Assembly: GCF_022370835.2 (NCBI RefSeq)
Contig: NZ_CP092365.1
Location: 1,612,001 to 1,676,000 of the forward strand
Direction of reading: 5' to 3'
From: Mycolicibacillus parakoreensis
Lineage (GTDB): Bacteria > Actinomycetota > Actinomycetes > Mycobacteriales > Mycobacteriaceae
DNA length: 64,000 nucleotides
Shown in pieces: positions 1 through 10,241 of this stretch; the stretch's first letter is position 1; each line of letters opens with the position of its first letter. The notes below the pieces were generated by a model. It had not been told where the DNA came from. It saw only the letters and a list, made by a program, of their open reading frames with translations, and made no database searches. The translations under genes and the position numbers were made by a program.

Positions 1-594
1 GTGGTGCTGGCCTGCCCGGTCTGGTTCTACCAGTTGTGGGCGTTCATCACCCCGGCGCTGTATCAGAAGGAACGCCGCTTCGCGGTCACGTTCGTGGTCA
101 GCGCGGTGGTGCTGTTCGTCGGTGGGGCGCTGCTGGCCTACCTGGTGTTGGCCAAGGCCCTGCACTTTCTGCTGACCATCGGCAGCGACGTGCAGGTCAC
201 CGCGCTCTCCGGTGACCAGTACTTCGGGTTTTTGATCAACCTGCTGCTGGTGTTCGGGATCAGCTTCGAGTTCCCGCTGCTGATCGTGATGCTCAACGCC
301 GTCGGGATGCTGCCCTACACGCGGCTGCGGCAGTGGCGCCGCGGGCTGATCTTCGTGGTGTTCCTGTTCGCGGCGATCTTCACCCCCGGCTCCGACCCGT
401 TCTCGATGATCGCGTTGGGGCTGGCGCTGACGCTGCTGCTGGAGGTGGCCATCCAGGTGGCCCGCCTGCACGACAAACGCCGCGCCAAACGGGAGGCCGC
501 CGGGGTGCCCGACGATGCCGCGTCGGTGATCGAGTCGCCGGCACCGGTGGGAAGTCCGGAACCGACACCCAGGGCCGATGACAACCTCACCTGA
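1..594 (+). CDS. tatC: Sec-independent protein translocase TatC, 5'-truncated by window edge
   Basis: This is the C-terminal part (197 residues) of TatC, the multi-spanning inner-membrane receptor that recognises twin-arginine signal peptides of folded exported proteins. Several hydrophobic helices are visible, including a run near residues 25-50 and others near 75-100 and 115-150. A charged cytoplasmic tail rich in Lys and Arg follows, then a Pro/Asp-rich end. The true start lies outside the window, because the visible GTG begins inside the conserved core. The 3' end overlaps the next gene by 17 bases. The order tatC-helY matches Rv2093c-Rv2092c as I recall it. A likely Tat client is the sugar-binding lipoprotein at 42301. 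Confidence 0.93.
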   Translation: MVLACPVWFYQLWAFITPALYQKERRFAVTFVVSAVVLFVGGALLAYLVLAKALHFLLTIGSDVQVTALSGDQYFGFLINLLLVFGISFEFPLLIVMLNAVGMLPYTRLRQWRRGLIFVVFLFAAIFTPGSDPFSMIALGLALTLLLEVAIQVARLHDKRRAKREAAGVPDDAASVIESPAPVGSPEPTPRADDNLT

Positions 595-3325
595 GCGACC
601 ACCCGAGGGCGCGGCGGCGGGCCACCTGGACCGCTTCACCGCGGCCCTGCCGTTCGGACTCGACGACTTCCAGCGCCGGGCCTGTGCGGCGCTGGACGCC
701 GGGCACGGGGTGCTGGTGTGCGCGCCCACCGGCGCCGGCAAAACCGTCGTCGGTGAATTCGCGGTGCACCTGGCGCTGGTCGGCGGCGGCAAATGCTTCT
801 ACACCACCCCGATCAAGGCGCTGAGCAACCAGAAGTACGCCGACCTGCGGGAACGCTACGGCGCCGAGCAGATCGGGCTGCTCACCGGCGACCAGTCGAT
901 CCACGGCGACGCCCCGGTGGTGGTGATGACCACCGAGGTGCTGCGCAACATGCTCTACGCCGACTCCCCGGCGCTGCGGGGACTGTCCCACGTCGTCATG
1001 GACGAGGTGCATTTCCTCGCCGACCGGATGCGGGGCGCGGTCTGGGAGGAGGTGATCTTGCACCTTCCCGAGCAGGTGCGGCTGGTCAGCCTCTCGGCGA
1101 CGGTCAGCAACGCCGAGGAGTTCGGCGGCTGGATCCAGGCGGTGCGCGGCGACACCACCGTGGTCGTCGACGAGCACCGCCCGGTGCCGCTGTGGCAGCA
1201 CATGCTGGTCGGCAAGCGACTCTACGACCTGTTCGACTACGACCGTGGCCGGCCCGGCGCACCCGGGGTGGTCAACCCCGACCTGGTGCGCCACATCGGG
1301 CACCGGCGGGAGGCCGACCGGCTCGCCGACTGGCAGCCGCACCGGCAGCGCCGGCGCCACCCGGTGCGCAGCTACCGCCCGCCGGGGCGCCCCGAGGTGA
1401 TCGCCACCCTCGACGGGGCGGGCCTGCTGCCGGCGATCACGTTCGTGTTCTCCCGCGCCGGCTGTGACGCCGCGGTCAAACAGTGCCTGCGGTCGCCGCT
1501 GCGGTTGACCACCGACACCGAGCGGGACCGCATCGCGGCGGTGATCGACCGGCGCTGCGCCGACCTGGCCGACGCCGACCTGGGGGTGCTCGGCTACTAC
1601 GAGTGGCGCGAGGGACTGCTGCGTGGGCTGGCCGCCCACCACGCCGGCATGCTGCCGGGTTTCCGGCACACCGTCGAGGAATTGTTCACCGCCGGCCTGG
1701 TCAAGGCGGTCTTCGCGACCGAGACGTTGGCGCTGGGCATCAACATGCCGGCGCGCACCGTGGTGTTGGAGCGGCTGGTGAAGTTCAACGGCGAGGAGCA
1801 CGCGGCGCTCACCCCCGGGGAGTACACCCAGCTGACCGGGCGCGCCGGGCGGCGCGGCATCGACGTCGAGGGCCACGCGGTGGTGTTGTGGCACCCCGAT
1901 ATCGAGCCGGCCGACGTGGCCGGGCTGGCCTCCACCCGGACCTTTCCGCTGCGCAGTTCGTTCGCCCCGTCCTACAACATGACGATCAATCTGGTCGCCC
2001 GGATGGGACCGGAGCAGGCGCACCGCCTGCTGGAGCAGTCGTTCGCCCAATACCAGGCCGACCGCTCGGTGGTCGGGTTGGTCCGCGGGGTGCGGCGGGG
2101 CCGGCGCATGCAGGAGGAGATCGCCGCCGAACTCGGCGGCACCGACGCGCCGATCCTGGAGTACGCGCGGTTGCGTGAGCAGATCTCGCAGCGGGAGAAG
2201 ACGCAGGCCCGCGCCTCCCGGCTGCAACGCCGCCGCGCGGTCAACGATGCGCTCGCCGCGCTGCGCCGCGGCGACATCATCAGCATCACCCGACGGCGCC
2301 GCGGCGGCCTGGCCGTGGTGCTCGACGCCGCCCGCGACGACGCCGACCCGCGGCCGCTGGTGCTCACCGAACACCGGTGGGCCGGTCGCATCTCGGCGGC
2401 CGACTACGCCGGCGGACCCGCCCTCGGGGCGATGCGCCTGCCGAAACGCGTCGAACACAAACAGCCCCGGGTGCGCCGCGACCTGGCCTCGGCGTTGCGC
2501 TCGGCCGCCGCCGGGCTGGCCGCGCCGCCGCGTCACCGCGACCCCGACCAGACCCCCACCGACCCGGAGCTGGTGACGCTGCGCACCCGGTTGCGCGACC
2601 ACCCGGTGCACCACGCGCCGGAACGCGACACCGGGTTGCGCGAAGCCGAACGTTACCTGCGCATCGAGCGCGACAACGCCGCACTGGACAAGAAGGTGGC
2701 CGCGGCCACCAACTCGCTGGCCCGCACCTTCGACCGGATCGTCGCGCTGCTCACCGAGCGGGGCTTCATCGCGGCCACCGACGGCGATCCGCGGGTCACC
2801 GCCGACGGCCGCCTGCTGGCCCGCATCTACAGCGAGAGTGATCTGCTGGTCGCCGAGTGCCTGCGTACCGGTGCCTGGAACGGGCTCAAACCGGCCGAAC
2901 TGGCGGCGGTGGCCTCCGCGGTGCTCTACGAATCCCGCGGCGACACCTACGGCGGGACCCACGGATTGGACGCGCCGACCGCGCCGATCCGGCGGGCACT
3001 GGCGGCCACGGTGCGGCTCTGCGCGCAGCTGCGCGCCGACGAACAGCGCCACCGGCTGGCGACCGGGCGCGAACCCGACGACGGCTTCGTCGCCGCGATC
3101 TACCACTGGGCGCGCACCGGTGACCTGTCGGCCGCACTGGCCGCCTCCGACGTCGCCGACACCGGTGCGCCGCTGTCGGCCGGGGATTTTGTGCGCTGGT
3201 GCCGTCAGGTCCTCGACCTGCTCGACCAGGTACGCAACGCCGCCCCGGAACCGGGGGTGCGCACCGCGGCCAAACACGCCGTCGACGCGGTCCGTCGCGG
3301 TGTCGTCGCGGTGGAGGGCGGGTAG
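578..3325 (+). CDS. helY: Ski2/Mtr4-like DEVH-box RNA helicase HelY
   Basis: A 915-residue superfamily 2 ATP-dependent helicase of the Ski2-like class, predicted to unwind structured RNA in the cytoplasm. Walker A (APTGAGKT) is near residues 49-56, the Walker B/DEVH box (MDEVHFL) near 141-147, motif III (SLSAT) follows, and the motif VI region TGRAGRRG lies near residues 415-422. The C-terminal half fits the family's DSHCT-type helical domain. The ATG at 578 overlaps the tatC stop, suggesting translational coupling. Length and position match Rv2092c. The RNA substrate in mycobacteria is not settled. Confidence 0.93.
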   Translation: MTTSPERPPEGAAAGHLDRFTAALPFGLDDFQRRACAALDAGHGVLVCAPTGAGKTVVGEFAVHLALVGGGKCFYTTPIKALSNQKYADLRERYGAEQIGLLTGDQSIHGDAPVVVMTTEVLRNMLYADSPALRGLSHVVMDEVHFLADRMRGAVWEEVILHLPEQVRLVSLSATVSNAEEFGGWIQAVRGDTTVVVDEHRPVPLWQHMLVGKRLYDLFDYDRGRPGAPGVVNPDLVRHIGHRREADRLADWQPHRQRRRHPVRSYRPPGRPEVIATLDGAGLLPAITFVFSRAGCDAAVKQCLRSPLRLTTDTERDRIAAVIDRRCADLADADLGVLGYYEWREGLLRGLAAHHAGMLPGFRHTVEELFTAGLVKAVFATETLALGINMPARTVVLERLVKFNGEEHAALTPGEYTQLTGRAGRRGIDVEGHAVVLWHPDIEPADVAGLASTRTFPLRSSFAPSYNMTINLVARMGPEQAHRLLEQSFAQYQADRSVVGLVRGVRRGRRMQEEIAAELGGTDAPILEYARLREQISQREKTQARASRLQRRRAVNDALAALRRGDIISITRRRRGGLAVVLDAARDDADPRPLVLTEHRWAGRISAADYAGGPALGAMRLPKRVEHKQPRVRRDLASALRSAAAGLAAPPRHRDPDQTPTDPELVTLRTRLRDHPVHHAPERDTGLREAERYLRIERDNAALDKKVAAATNSLARTFDRIVALLTERGFIAATDGDPRVTADGRLLARIYSESDLLVAECLRTGAWNGLKPAELAAVASAVLYESRGDTYGGTHGLDAPTAPIRRALAATVRLCAQLRADEQRHRLATGREPDDGFVAAIYHWARTGDLSAALAASDVADTGAPLSAGDFVRWCRQVLDLLDQVRNAAPEPGVRTAAKHAVDAVRRGVVAVEGG

Positions 3326-3385
3326 GCCGGTAGGCTGGGCGCGCACGGCCGCCACCGTCGGCGAAGGCAGCACACAGGAGACTTC

Positions 3386-4204
3386 ATGAGCGGACCGCAG
3401 GACCCCGATCCGGCGAACCCCTGGCAGCCCCCCACCGAGCAGGGTGATGCCGCGTCGGCGGACGGGTCGCAGGCGGCTGCCCCGGAGGGCTCCGGCGAGA
3501 CCTCCCAGTGGGCCTCCCCGGAGCAGCCGGCCGTCGAGGCGCAACCGCCGTACCCGCCGACCTATCCGGCGATCCCGGGCTACCCGCAGCCCGAGCAGTA
3601 CGGCCAGCCCACCCCGTATGTGCAGCCCGGCCAGCCCGGCGCCTATGGGCAGACCACCCAGTACGCCCAGCCCGGCCAGTACGGGCAGCCGATCCAGTAC
3701 GCCCAGCAGCCGGGGCCCTACGGGCAGACCACGCAGTACCCGCAGCCCGGACCGTACGGGCAGCCGGTGCCGGGCGTGCCGCCCGCTCAGCCCGGCGCCG
3801 CGGCCCCCACCGGCCACCACGAGCATCACCTGGTCGCCGATGCCCGCACGAAGTTTCTCGGGCTGCCGATCAGCGGCCGCGCCGCGGTCACCCTCGGGGT
3901 GCTCACCGCCGCGATCGTCGCCGCGGTGCTGGTGGTCGGTTTCGTCTGGCCCGGCTACTTCGTCACCACCAAACTGGACATCGAGAAGGCCCAGAACGGG
4001 GTGCAGCAGATCCTCGGCGACGAGACCAACGGCTACGGCGCCAAGAACGTCAAGGACGTCATCTGCAACGAGGGCAAGGGCGACCCGACGGTCAAAAGGG
4101 GCGACAGCTTCGACTGCGAGGTCAGCATCGACGGCACCAAACGCCGCGTGACGGTGACCTTCCAGGACGACGCCGGCACCTACGAGGTCAGCCGGCCGCG
4201 CTGA
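3386..4204 (+). CDS. Single-pass membrane protein with Pro/Gln/Tyr-rich head and DUF4333 domain
   Basis: A 272-residue protein homologous in position and layout to Rv2091c. Residues 1 to about 150 are a low-complexity Pro/Gln/Gly/Tyr-rich region, presumably cytoplasmic. One hydrophobic segment lies near residues 165-187. The outer C-terminal domain of about 80 residues is of the DUF4333 type, with two cysteines (VICNEG and FDCEVS) that probably form a disulfide. DUF4333 has no established biochemical role. The start is supported by AGGAG upstream (acacaggagacttcATG). It follows helY by 60 bases and may be co-transcribed with it. Confidence 0.85.
   Translation: MSGPQDPDPANPWQPPTEQGDAASADGSQAAAPEGSGETSQWASPEQPAVEAQPPYPPTYPAIPGYPQPEQYGQPTPYVQPGQPGAYGQTTQYAQPGQYGQPIQYAQQPGPYGQTTQYPQPGPYGQPVPGVPPAQPGAAAPTGHHEHHLVADARTKFLGLPISGRAAVTLGVLTAAIVAAVLVVGFVWPGYFVTTKLDIEKAQNGVQQILGDETNGYGAKNVKDVICNEGKGDPTVKRGDSFDCEVSIDGTKRRVTVTFQDDAGTYEVSRPR
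3540..3790 (+). repeat. Imperfect Tyr-Gly-Gln-Pro coding repeats in the DUF4333 protein
   Basis: The DNA encodes short degenerate repeats such as [16 protein letters not shown] and QPGPYGQP, repeated about six times. Similar YGQP-type heads occur on other mycobacterial membrane proteins and are thought to be disordered interaction segments. Repeat number may vary between strains. Confidence 0.6.
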
Positions 4205-4214
4205 CCGGACCGGC

Positions 4215-5168
4215 TCACCGCGGCGCTTGCAGCGCGGCGCCGAGCCGCGCCACCGGCGAACCCACCCCGAGCCGGTCGGCCAGGGCCTGGACCCGCGCCG
4301 GGTCGGCGAACCGGTGGGGCAGCGCGTCGGTCGGCCGGGACAGCGTCACCGGCGCGTCGGTCACCACGGTGACCACCGGGCCGGCGGCGGCGATGTAGTC
4401 GGCGGCCGCGGTCAGTTTGGCGCGCAGCCCGGCGGCCATCGCCGAGTCGGGATCGGCCGCGGCGGCCAGCACCGCCGACAGCGACCCGTACGTCGTCAGC
4501 AGCTTCGAGGCGGTCTTCTCCCCGACGCCGGGCACCCCGGGCAGGCCGTCGGACGGGTCGCCGCGCAGCAGCGCCAACTCCGCGTAGCCCCCACCGGCTC
4601 GCTGCGGCGGCAGGCCGTAACGCTCGGCCACCTCCGCCGGGCCGAACAACGTGGCGTTGGCCAGCCCACGGCCCAGATACAGCACCCGCACCGGCACCGG
4701 GGCGTCGGCGACGACCTGCAGCAGATCCCGGTCGCCGGTGACCACCACCACCGGGTCGGCCGCTTCGCGCCGGGCCAGCGTGCCCAGCACGTCGTCGGCC
4801 TCGAAACCCTCGGCGCCGGCGGTGGTGATCCCGGCGGCGTCGAGCAGCTCCAGAATCCAGCCGACCTGCGGGCCCAGCTCGTCGGGCACCTCCTCGAGAT
4901 CCGGGTCGTCGTCGGCGCCGGCCTCCTCGACCCGGTGGGCCTTGTAGGAGGGGATCAGGTCGACCCGGAACTGCGGGCGCCAATCCAGATCCAGGCAGAC
5001 CACCAACCGGGACGGGCGGTGCGCGGTGACCAGGTTGGCCACCGAATCGAGGAACCCGCGCACCGCGTTGACCGGCGCGCCGTCGGGGCTGATGATCGAG
5101 GACGGCACACCGAAGAACGACCGGAACCACATGCTGGCGCCGTCGAGAAGCAGCAGGGGAGCGGTCAT
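4215..5168 (-). CDS. 5'-3' exonuclease (PolI-type FEN domain protein)
   Basis: A 317-residue stand-alone homologue of the 5' nuclease domain of DNA polymerase I, corresponding to Rv2090. The N-terminal PIN-like nuclease fold begins [14 protein letters not shown] with a first metal-binding Asp. Further acidic clusters follow ([16 protein letters not shown]). The H3TH DNA-binding segment is seen as [17 protein letters not shown]. It should process 5' flaps or RNA primers during replication and repair. The start is the ATG at 5168. It is convergent with the DUF4333 gene and divergent from pepE. Confidence 0.9.
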   Translation of the reverse strand: MTAPLLLLDGASMWFRSFFGVPSSIISPDGAPVNAVRGFLDSVANLVTAHRPSRLVVCLDLDWRPQFRVDLIPSYKAHRVEEAGADDDPDLEEVPDELGPQVGWILELLDAAGITTAGAEGFEADDVLGTLARREAADPVVVVTGDRDLLQVVADAPVPVRVLYLGRGLANATLFGPAEVAERYGLPPQRAGGGYAELALLRGDPSDGLPGVPGVGEKTASKLLTTYGSLSAVLAAAADPDSAMAAGLRAKLTAAADYIAAAGPVVTVVTDAPVTLSRPTDALPHRFADPARVQALADRLGVGSPVARLGAALQAPR

Positions 5169-5232
5169 GGCGCGATCCTATGTGCCGCACCGGTGCGAAA
5201 CGGGCAGGTGCCCGCCGCGTGGGGTGCGCCGC

Positions 5233-5248
5233 TAACCTGACAGATGTG
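5233..5248 (+). promoter_or_regulatory. Likely leaderless promoter of pepE
   Basis: A -10-like hexamer TAACCT occupies 5233-5238. Seven bases beyond its last T lies the GTG at 5246. No Shine-Dalgarno sequence precedes the GTG, so a leaderless transcript, common in mycobacteria, is the simplest reading. It lies in the 77-base gap shared with the divergent exonuclease gene. Confidence 0.5.
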
Positions 5249-6367
5249 CCCGCCCGTTTTGACAGCGCCGTATACGCCCACCGCCTGACCGCCGCCGCGC
5301 AGGCCACCGCCGCCGCCGGGCTGGCCGGGCTGGTCATCACCCCCGGCTACGACCTGCGCTATCTGCTCGGGTCGCGGGCGCAGACCTTCGAGCGGCTCAC
5401 CGCGCTGGTGGTGCCCGCGTCGGGGCCGCCGACGATGGTGGTGCCCACCCTGGAACGGCCCGCCCTGGCGGACTCCGCGGTCGCCGAGCTCGCCATCACG
5501 GTGCACGAGTGGGTCGACGGCGAGGACCCCTACGCCCTGGTGGCGGCGGCACTCGGCGGCGGGACGGACGGTGCGCCGAGCGCGGTGACCGATGCGATGC
5601 CGGCGCTGCACCTGCTGCCGCTGGCCGACGCGCTCGGGGTGGCGCCGGTGCTGGCCACCCCGGTACTGCGCGAACTGCGCATGATCAAAGACCCCGCGGA
5701 GGTCGAGGCGCTGCGCCGCGCCGGTGCGGCCATCGACCGGGTGCACGCCGCGGTACCGGCGATGCTGATCGCGGGGCGCACCGAAGCCGAGGTGGCCGCC
5801 GACATCGCCGCGGCGATCGTCGCCGAGGGGCACACCGAGCCCGCGTTCATCATCGTCGGGTCCGGCCCCAACGGTGCTGACCCCCACCATGAATGCTCCG
5901 ATCGGGTCCTGCAGACCGGGGACGTCGTCGTGGTCGACATCGGCGGCCCGGTGGAGCCCGGCTACCACTCCGACTGCACCCGCACCTACAGCATCGGTGA
6001 GCCCGACGCGGACGTGGCCCACCGGTATTCGGTGCTGCTGGACGCCCAGCGCGCAGCCGTCGCGGCGGTACGCCCGGGGGTGAGCGCGGAACACATCGAC
6101 GCCGCCGCCCGCGACGTGCTCATCGAGGCCGGGCTCGGTGAGTTCTTCGTGCACCGCACCGGGCACGGCATCGGGCTGTCGGTGCACGAGGAGCCCTATA
6201 TGGTGGCGGGCAACGAGCTGTCACTGGCCGCCGGGATGGCGTTCTCGGTCGAGCCGGGCATCTATTTCCCGGGGCAGTGGGGGGCGCGGATCGAGGACAT
6301 CGTGGTGGTCACCGACACCGGCGCCGAACCGCTGAACCGCCGCCCCCACGACCTGCTCGTCGTGTGA
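5246..6367 (+). CDS. pepE: Xaa-Pro dipeptidase/aminopeptidase (M24 family) PepE
   Basis: A 373-residue cytoplasmic M24 metallopeptidase, matching Rv2089c. The N-terminal creatinase-like domain is followed by the pita-bread catalytic domain. Dinuclear metal ligands are visible in order: Asp in VVVDIGG, Asp in YHSDCTRTY, His in RTGHGIGLSVHE, Glu in SVEPGIYFPG and Glu in ARIEDIV. I chose GTG 5246 (MPARFDSAVYAHRL) over an upstream in-frame ATG at 5180. The extra 22 residues are not family-like, and a -10 element fits the GTG as a leaderless start. Confidence 0.9.
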   Translation: MPARFDSAVYAHRLTAAAQATAAAGLAGLVITPGYDLRYLLGSRAQTFERLTALVVPASGPPTMVVPTLERPALADSAVAELAITVHEWVDGEDPYALVAAALGGGTDGAPSAVTDAMPALHLLPLADALGVAPVLATPVLRELRMIKDPAEVEALRRAGAAIDRVHAAVPAMLIAGRTEAEVAADIAAAIVAEGHTEPAFIIVGSGPNGADPHHECSDRVLQTGDVVVVDIGGPVEPGYHSDCTRTYSIGEPDADVAHRYSVLLDAQRAAVAAVRPGVSAEHIDAAARDVLIEAGLGEFFVHRTGHGIGLSVHEEPYMVAGNELSLAAGMAFSVEPGIYFPGQWGARIEDIVVVTDTGAEPLNRRPHDLLVV

Positions 6368-6378
6368 TCGTGTCGCCG

Positions 6379-6792
6379 TCAGTCGGTGGTGCGTTCCAAC
6401 AGGCTCGCCGAGCCCAGCACCCGCTGGATGTGCACCTCGATGACCACGCGGGTGGGGTTCTCCCGGGGGGTGCGGTAGCGCTGGGCGTAACGCAACTCGG
6501 CGTCGCGCACCGCGTCGGCCTCGTCGCTGACGGTGGCGCTGCCCTCCAGCGACAGCCAGCGGGCACCGTCGACCTGGCTGAGCACCGCCACCGCGCCGCG
6601 CTGGGCGTTGACCGCCTTCTGCGATCCGCCGTTGGTGATCACCCGGGCGATGTGGGTGTTGGGGTCGAAGGTGAAGCCCACGGCCACCACGTGCGGCGAC
6701 CCATCGGCGCGCAGCGTGGTCAACATCGCCAGGTGACGTTCGGTGAGAAAAGCGTGCGCCTCGTCGGTGAGCCGGGTGGTGGTGTTCGCCAT
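6379..6792 (-). CDS. PPOX-fold F420-dependent oxidoreductase, Rv2074-like biliverdin reductase
   Basis: A 137-residue split-barrel flavin/deazaflavin protein with the same length and context as Rv2074. That protein has been described as an F420H2-dependent biliverdin-IX-alpha reductase. Visible family features are the N-terminal helix [20 protein letters not shown], a VAVGFTFD strand and the basic-pocket segment [15 protein letters not shown]. Assignment of the exact substrate rests on synteny and similarity, not on residues I can verify. It is convergent with pepE (11-base gap) and divergent from the SDR gene. Confidence 0.85.
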   Translation of the reverse strand: MANTTTRLTDEAHAFLTERHLAMLTTLRADGSPHVVAVGFTFDPNTHIARVITNGGSQKAVNAQRGAVAVLSQVDGARWLSLEGSATVSDEADAVRDAELRYAQRYRTPRENPTRVVIEVHIQRVLGSASLLERTTD

Positions 6793-6827
6793 CGCTGCTC
6801 ACGCTAGCGCAGGAGATAATCACAGGC

Positions 6828-7577
6828 GTGGAGGACACGGTGAGCGGACCGATCGTGATTTTCGGCGGACGCAGCGAAATAGGCGTGCAGTTGGCCTGCC
6901 GGTTGGCGCCGGGGGCCACCGTCGTGTTGGCGGCACGCCACGCCGACCGGCTCGACGAGCCGATCGCGGCGGTCACCGCCGCCGGTGCGGCCGCGGTGCA
7001 CACGGTGGAATTCGACGCCGACGACGTGGCCGAACACGGCCGGGTGATCACCGAGCTCATCGCCGAGCACGGCGAAATCGACACCGCGGTGCTGGCATTC
7101 GGGATCCTCGGTGACCAGGAGCGGGCCCGCACCGATGCCGCCCATGCGGTCGCGATCGTGCATACCGACTACGTCGCGCAGGTCAGCCTGCTGACCCACC
7201 TGGCCCACGCGATGCGCACCGCCGGGCGCGGATCGCTGGTGGTGTTCTCCTCGATCGCCGGGGTGCGGGTCCGGCGCGCCAACTACGTATACGGTTCGGC
7301 CAAGGCCGGTCTCGACGGCTTCGCCAGCGGCCTCGCCGACGCGCTGCACGGCAGCGGAGTGCATCTGTTGATCGCCCGGCCGGGATTCGTGGTCGGGCGG
7401 ATGACCGCCGGGATGCGCCCGGCACCGCTGGCGAGCACCCCCGACACGGTGGCCGCGGCGACCGCCCGGGCGCTGGTCAAGCGTCGCCGCGTCGTGTGGA
7501 TCCCGTGGGCCCTGCGCCCGCTGGCCGCGGTGCTGCGGATGTTGCCGCAGCCGCTGTGGCGCAGGATGCCTCGATGA
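6828..7577 (+). CDS. Short-chain dehydrogenase/reductase (Rv2073c-like)
   Basis: A 249-residue classical-type SDR. The N-terminal nucleotide-binding motif is unusual (IFGGRSEIG instead of TGxxxGIG). The active site is conventional: a Ser in VVFSSIAG and the YxxxK motif in YVYGSAKAG. The C-terminus is Arg-rich. Length equals Rv2073c. Its stop overlaps the cobL start (ATGA at 7574-7577), so it is translationally coupled to the cobalamin genes, though no corrin-pathway role is established. Start GTG 6828; an in-frame GTG at 6840 is an alternative. Confidence 0.87.
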   Translation: MEDTVSGPIVIFGGRSEIGVQLACRLAPGATVVLAARHADRLDEPIAAVTAAGAAAVHTVEFDADDVAEHGRVITELIAEHGEIDTAVLAFGILGDQERARTDAAHAVAIVHTDYVAQVSLLTHLAHAMRTAGRGSLVVFSSIAGVRVRRANYVYGSAKAGLDGFASGLADALHGSGVHLLIARPGFVVGRMTAGMRPAPLASTPDTVAAATARALVKRRRVVWIPWALRPLAAVLRMLPQPLWRRMPR

Positions 7578-8755
7578 GCCGCATCGTGGTGGTCGGTATC
7601 GGCGCCGACGGTCTGGCCGGGCTCGGTGAGCACGCCCGGACCGAGTTGGCCACGGCGAGCCGGATCTACGGGTCGCGCCGGCAGCTCGACCTGCTCGACG
7701 GTGCGCTTGGCGGCGCCACCCGGCATCGTTGGCCGTCGCCGCTGTTGCCGGCGCTGCCGAGTCTGTTCGACGGCCCCGGCGACGTACACGTGCTGGCCAG
7801 CGGGGATCCGTTGCTGCACGGTATCGGCACCACGTTGATCCGGCTGTTCGGCGCCGAGCGGGTCACGGTGGTTCCGCACGTGTCGGCGGTGACCCTGGCG
7901 TGCGCACGGATGGGCTGGGCTGCACAGCAGACCGAGGTGATCAGCCTGGTCAACGCCGAACCGGCGACCGCGCTGCGCCGGGGCGGGCAGGCGATCGTGT
8001 TGTCCGCCGGGGCGGCGACACCGACCGCGCTGGCCGGGATGCTGGAATCCGCCGGACGCGGAGACTCGGCGTTCACCGTGTTGGAACAACTCGGCGGACC
8101 CGCGGAGCGACGCCGCGACTCCGACGCCCGCCGGTGGGCGCGCGAGGCGCCTGCCGACGTCGACGACCTCAACGTCATCGCGGTGCGCTATCGGCCCGAC
8201 GAGCGCACCCGGTTCCTGCCCGACGACGCCTTCGACCACGACGGTCAGATCACCAAGGCCGATATCCGCGCGCTCACCCTGCTCGCCTTGGATCCGCGTC
8301 CCGGTCAACGCCTCTGGGACGTCGGTGCCGGAGCCGGTAGCATCGCCATCGAATGGTGCCGCAGTTGGGGCGGCTGCACCGCAGTGGCGTTCGAACGCGA
8401 TCAGCGGCGCCGAATCCGCCTGGCCGGCAACGCTGATGCCCTCGGTGCCCGCGTCGAGGTGCGTGGCGCCGCGCCGGCGGCGCTCGGCGGCGCCGCCACC
8501 CCCGACGCGGTGTTCATCGGCGGTGGGCTGACCGAACCGGGGCTGCTGTCGGACTGCCTGGCCGCCCTGCCGCCCGGGGGAAGGCTCATCGCCAATGCCG
8601 TCACCGTGGAATCGGAATCGATTCTGGCCCGATCATATTCAGAATACGGCGGTGAGCTTCGACGGTTCCATCATGCGCAGGCGGTGCCGTTGGGCTCGCT
8701 GACCACCTGGCGGGCGCACCACCCGATCACCCAGTGGGCGGTGACGGTGTCGTGA
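7574..8755 (+). CDS. cobL: Precorrin-6Y C5,15-methyltransferase (decarboxylating) CobL
   Basis: A 393-residue bifunctional enzyme of the aerobic cobalamin pathway. The CbiE-like N-terminal half (MSRIVVVGIGADGLAGLG, then HVLASGDPLLHGIG) methylates at C5. The CbiT-like C-terminal half, with SAM motif LWDVGAGAGSIAIEW, methylates C15 and decarboxylates the acetate side chain. The product is precorrin-8X, the substrate of CobH at 14940. The ATG at 7574 overlaps the SDR stop. The 3' end overlaps cobM by 4 bases. Confidence 0.95.
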   Translation: MSRIVVVGIGADGLAGLGEHARTELATASRIYGSRRQLDLLDGALGGATRHRWPSPLLPALPSLFDGPGDVHVLASGDPLLHGIGTTLIRLFGAERVTVVPHVSAVTLACARMGWAAQQTEVISLVNAEPATALRRGGQAIVLSAGAATPTALAGMLESAGRGDSAFTVLEQLGGPAERRRDSDARRWAREAPADVDDLNVIAVRYRPDERTRFLPDDAFDHDGQITKADIRALTLLALDPRPGQRLWDVGAGAGSIAIEWCRSWGGCTAVAFERDQRRRIRLAGNADALGARVEVRGAAPAALGGAATPDAVFIGGGLTEPGLLSDCLAALPPGGRLIANAVTVESESILARSYSEYGGELRRFHHAQAVPLGSLTTWRAHHPITQWAVTVS

Positions 8756-9507
8756 CCGTGTATTTCATCGGCGCCGGCCCCGGCGCCGCCGACCTGATCA
8801 CCGTGCGCGGCCAGCGGCTGCTGCAGCGCTGTGAGGTCTGCCTGTACGCCGGGTCGATCATGCCCACCGACCTGTTGGACCACTGCCCGCCGCAGGCGCG
8901 CATCGTCGACACCGGACCGTTGACCCTCGACCAGATCATCGACGAGTGCGCCGCCGCCCACACCGCCGGCGCCGATGTGGCCCGGTTGCACTCCGGGGAC
9001 CCGTCGCTCTACAGCGCACTCGCCGAGCAGTGCCGGCGTCTTGACGCACGCGGCATCGACTACGAGATCGTGCCCGGTGTGCCGGCGTTCGCCGCCGCCG
9101 CGGCGGCCCTCGGCCGGGAGCTCACCGTGCCCGGTGTGGCGCAGACGGTGACCTTGACCCGGGTGGCGACGCTGTCGACCGCGATGCCCGCCGGGGAGGA
9201 ACTGGCCGCGCTGGCCGCACCCGGCGCGACGTTGGTGCTGCATCTGGCGGCCGCGCAGATCGACGCGCTGATACCGGATCTGCTGGCCGGCGGCTACCGT
9301 CCCGACACCCCGGCGGCGGTGGTGGCCTACGCCAGTTGGCCCGCACAGACCGTGCTGCGCGGCACCCTGGCCGACATCGCCGCGCAGGTCCACGCCGCGG
9401 GCGTCACCAAGACCGCGGTCATCATCGTCGGACAGGTGCTGGCCGCGACCGGGTTCACCGACAGCTACCTGTACTCCGCGCACCGGCGACGGGGTGGCGC
9501 CCCGTGA
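8752..9507 (+). CDS. cobM: Precorrin-4 C11-methyltransferase CobM
   Basis: A 251-residue SAM-dependent tetrapyrrole methylase that adds the C11 methyl group to precorrin-4, giving precorrin-5. The N-terminal VYFIGAGPGAADLITVRG, the central LHSGDPSLYSAL and the YEIVPGVPAFAAAAA segment are hallmark motifs. The GTG at 8752 overlaps the cobL stop (GTGA), and the resulting length equals that of the H37Rv enzyme as I recall it. An upstream in-frame GTG at 8734 lies inside cobL and is less likely. It overlaps cobK by 4 bases. Confidence 0.95.
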   Translation: MTVYFIGAGPGAADLITVRGQRLLQRCEVCLYAGSIMPTDLLDHCPPQARIVDTGPLTLDQIIDECAAAHTAGADVARLHSGDPSLYSALAEQCRRLDARGIDYEIVPGVPAFAAAAAALGRELTVPGVAQTVTLTRVATLSTAMPAGEELAALAAPGATLVLHLAAAQIDALIPDLLAGGYRPDTPAAVVAYASWPAQTVLRGTLADIAAQVHAAGVTKTAVIIVGQVLAATGFTDSYLYSAHRRRGGAP

Positions 9508-10241
9508 ACCGGCCGCGTCTGCTGCTGCTCGGCGGCACCGCCGAGGCGCGCGCCTTGGCCGCCGCCCTGCACCCCGAGACCGCGGTGATCAGCTCGTTGG
9601 CCGGGCGCGTTCCCGACCCGGCCCTACCGGTCGGCGCGGTGCGCGTCGGCGGATTCGGCGGCGCCGCGGGGCTGCGCACCTGGCTGGTCGCCAACCGGAT
9701 CGAGGCCGTGGTCGACGCGACCCATCCGTTCGCGGCGACCATCACCGCGACCGCGGCCACCGTCTGCGCCGAGCTGGGATTGCCGCATCGGGTGCTGGCC
9801 CGGCCCGCCTGGCCGCTCGGCGCGGCGTCACCGGTGGCCTCCACCGCCGAGGCCGCCGAGGTGGTGGCCCGCCGCGGGTTCGGGCGGGTGTTTCTCACCA
9901 CCGGGCGCTCCGGGCTCGCCGCGTTCACCGCCGGCGAGGCCTGGTTTTTGATCCGGGTGGTCACCGCCCCGGATCCCGCCGTGCTGCCGGCCCGCCACCG
10001 TGTGCTGCTGTCCCGCGGACCCTACCGGTACGACGACGAGCGCCGTGTGCTGCGCGAACACCGCATCGACGTGCTGGTCACCAAGAACAGCGGCGGAACG
10101 ATGACGCGGGCGAAACTCGATGCCGCCGCCGATCTGCGGATCCCGGTGGTGATGGTGCAGCGCCCACCGCAGCCCGCCGGAGTGCCCACGCTCGCCGACA
10201 TCCCGGCCGCCGTCGCCTGGGTCGAGGCCGTGCTCGGTTAA
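9504..10241 (+). CDS. cobK: Precorrin-6A reductase CobK
   Basis: A 245-residue NADPH-dependent reductase converting precorrin-6A to precorrin-6B, the substrate of CobL. Visible features are the N-terminal [15 protein letters not shown], the [16 protein letters not shown] segment, the [12 protein letters not shown] stretch, and near the end VTKNSGG. The GTG start at 9504 overlaps the cobM stop (GTGA). The same cobL-cobM-cobK order occurs in H37Rv. It ends in a 4-base convergent overlap with sigC. Confidence 0.94.
   Translation: MNRPRLLLLGGTAEARALAAALHPETAVISSLAGRVPDPALPVGAVRVGGFGGAAGLRTWLVANRIEAVVDATHPFAATITATAATVCAELGLPHRVLARPAWPLGAASPVASTAEAAEVVARRGFGRVFLTTGRSGLAAFTAGEAWFLIRVVTAPDPAVLPARHRVLLSRGPYRYDDERRVLREHRIDVLVTKNSGGTMTRAKLDAAADLRIPVVMVQRPPQPAGVPTLADIPAAVAWVEAVLG

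Noticed and set aside
587-3829. A 1080-codon open frame opposite helY and the DUF4333 gene
   Set aside because: Composition is typical of GC-frame shadowing (Gly/Arg/Val/His-rich) and it opposes two well-supported genes.
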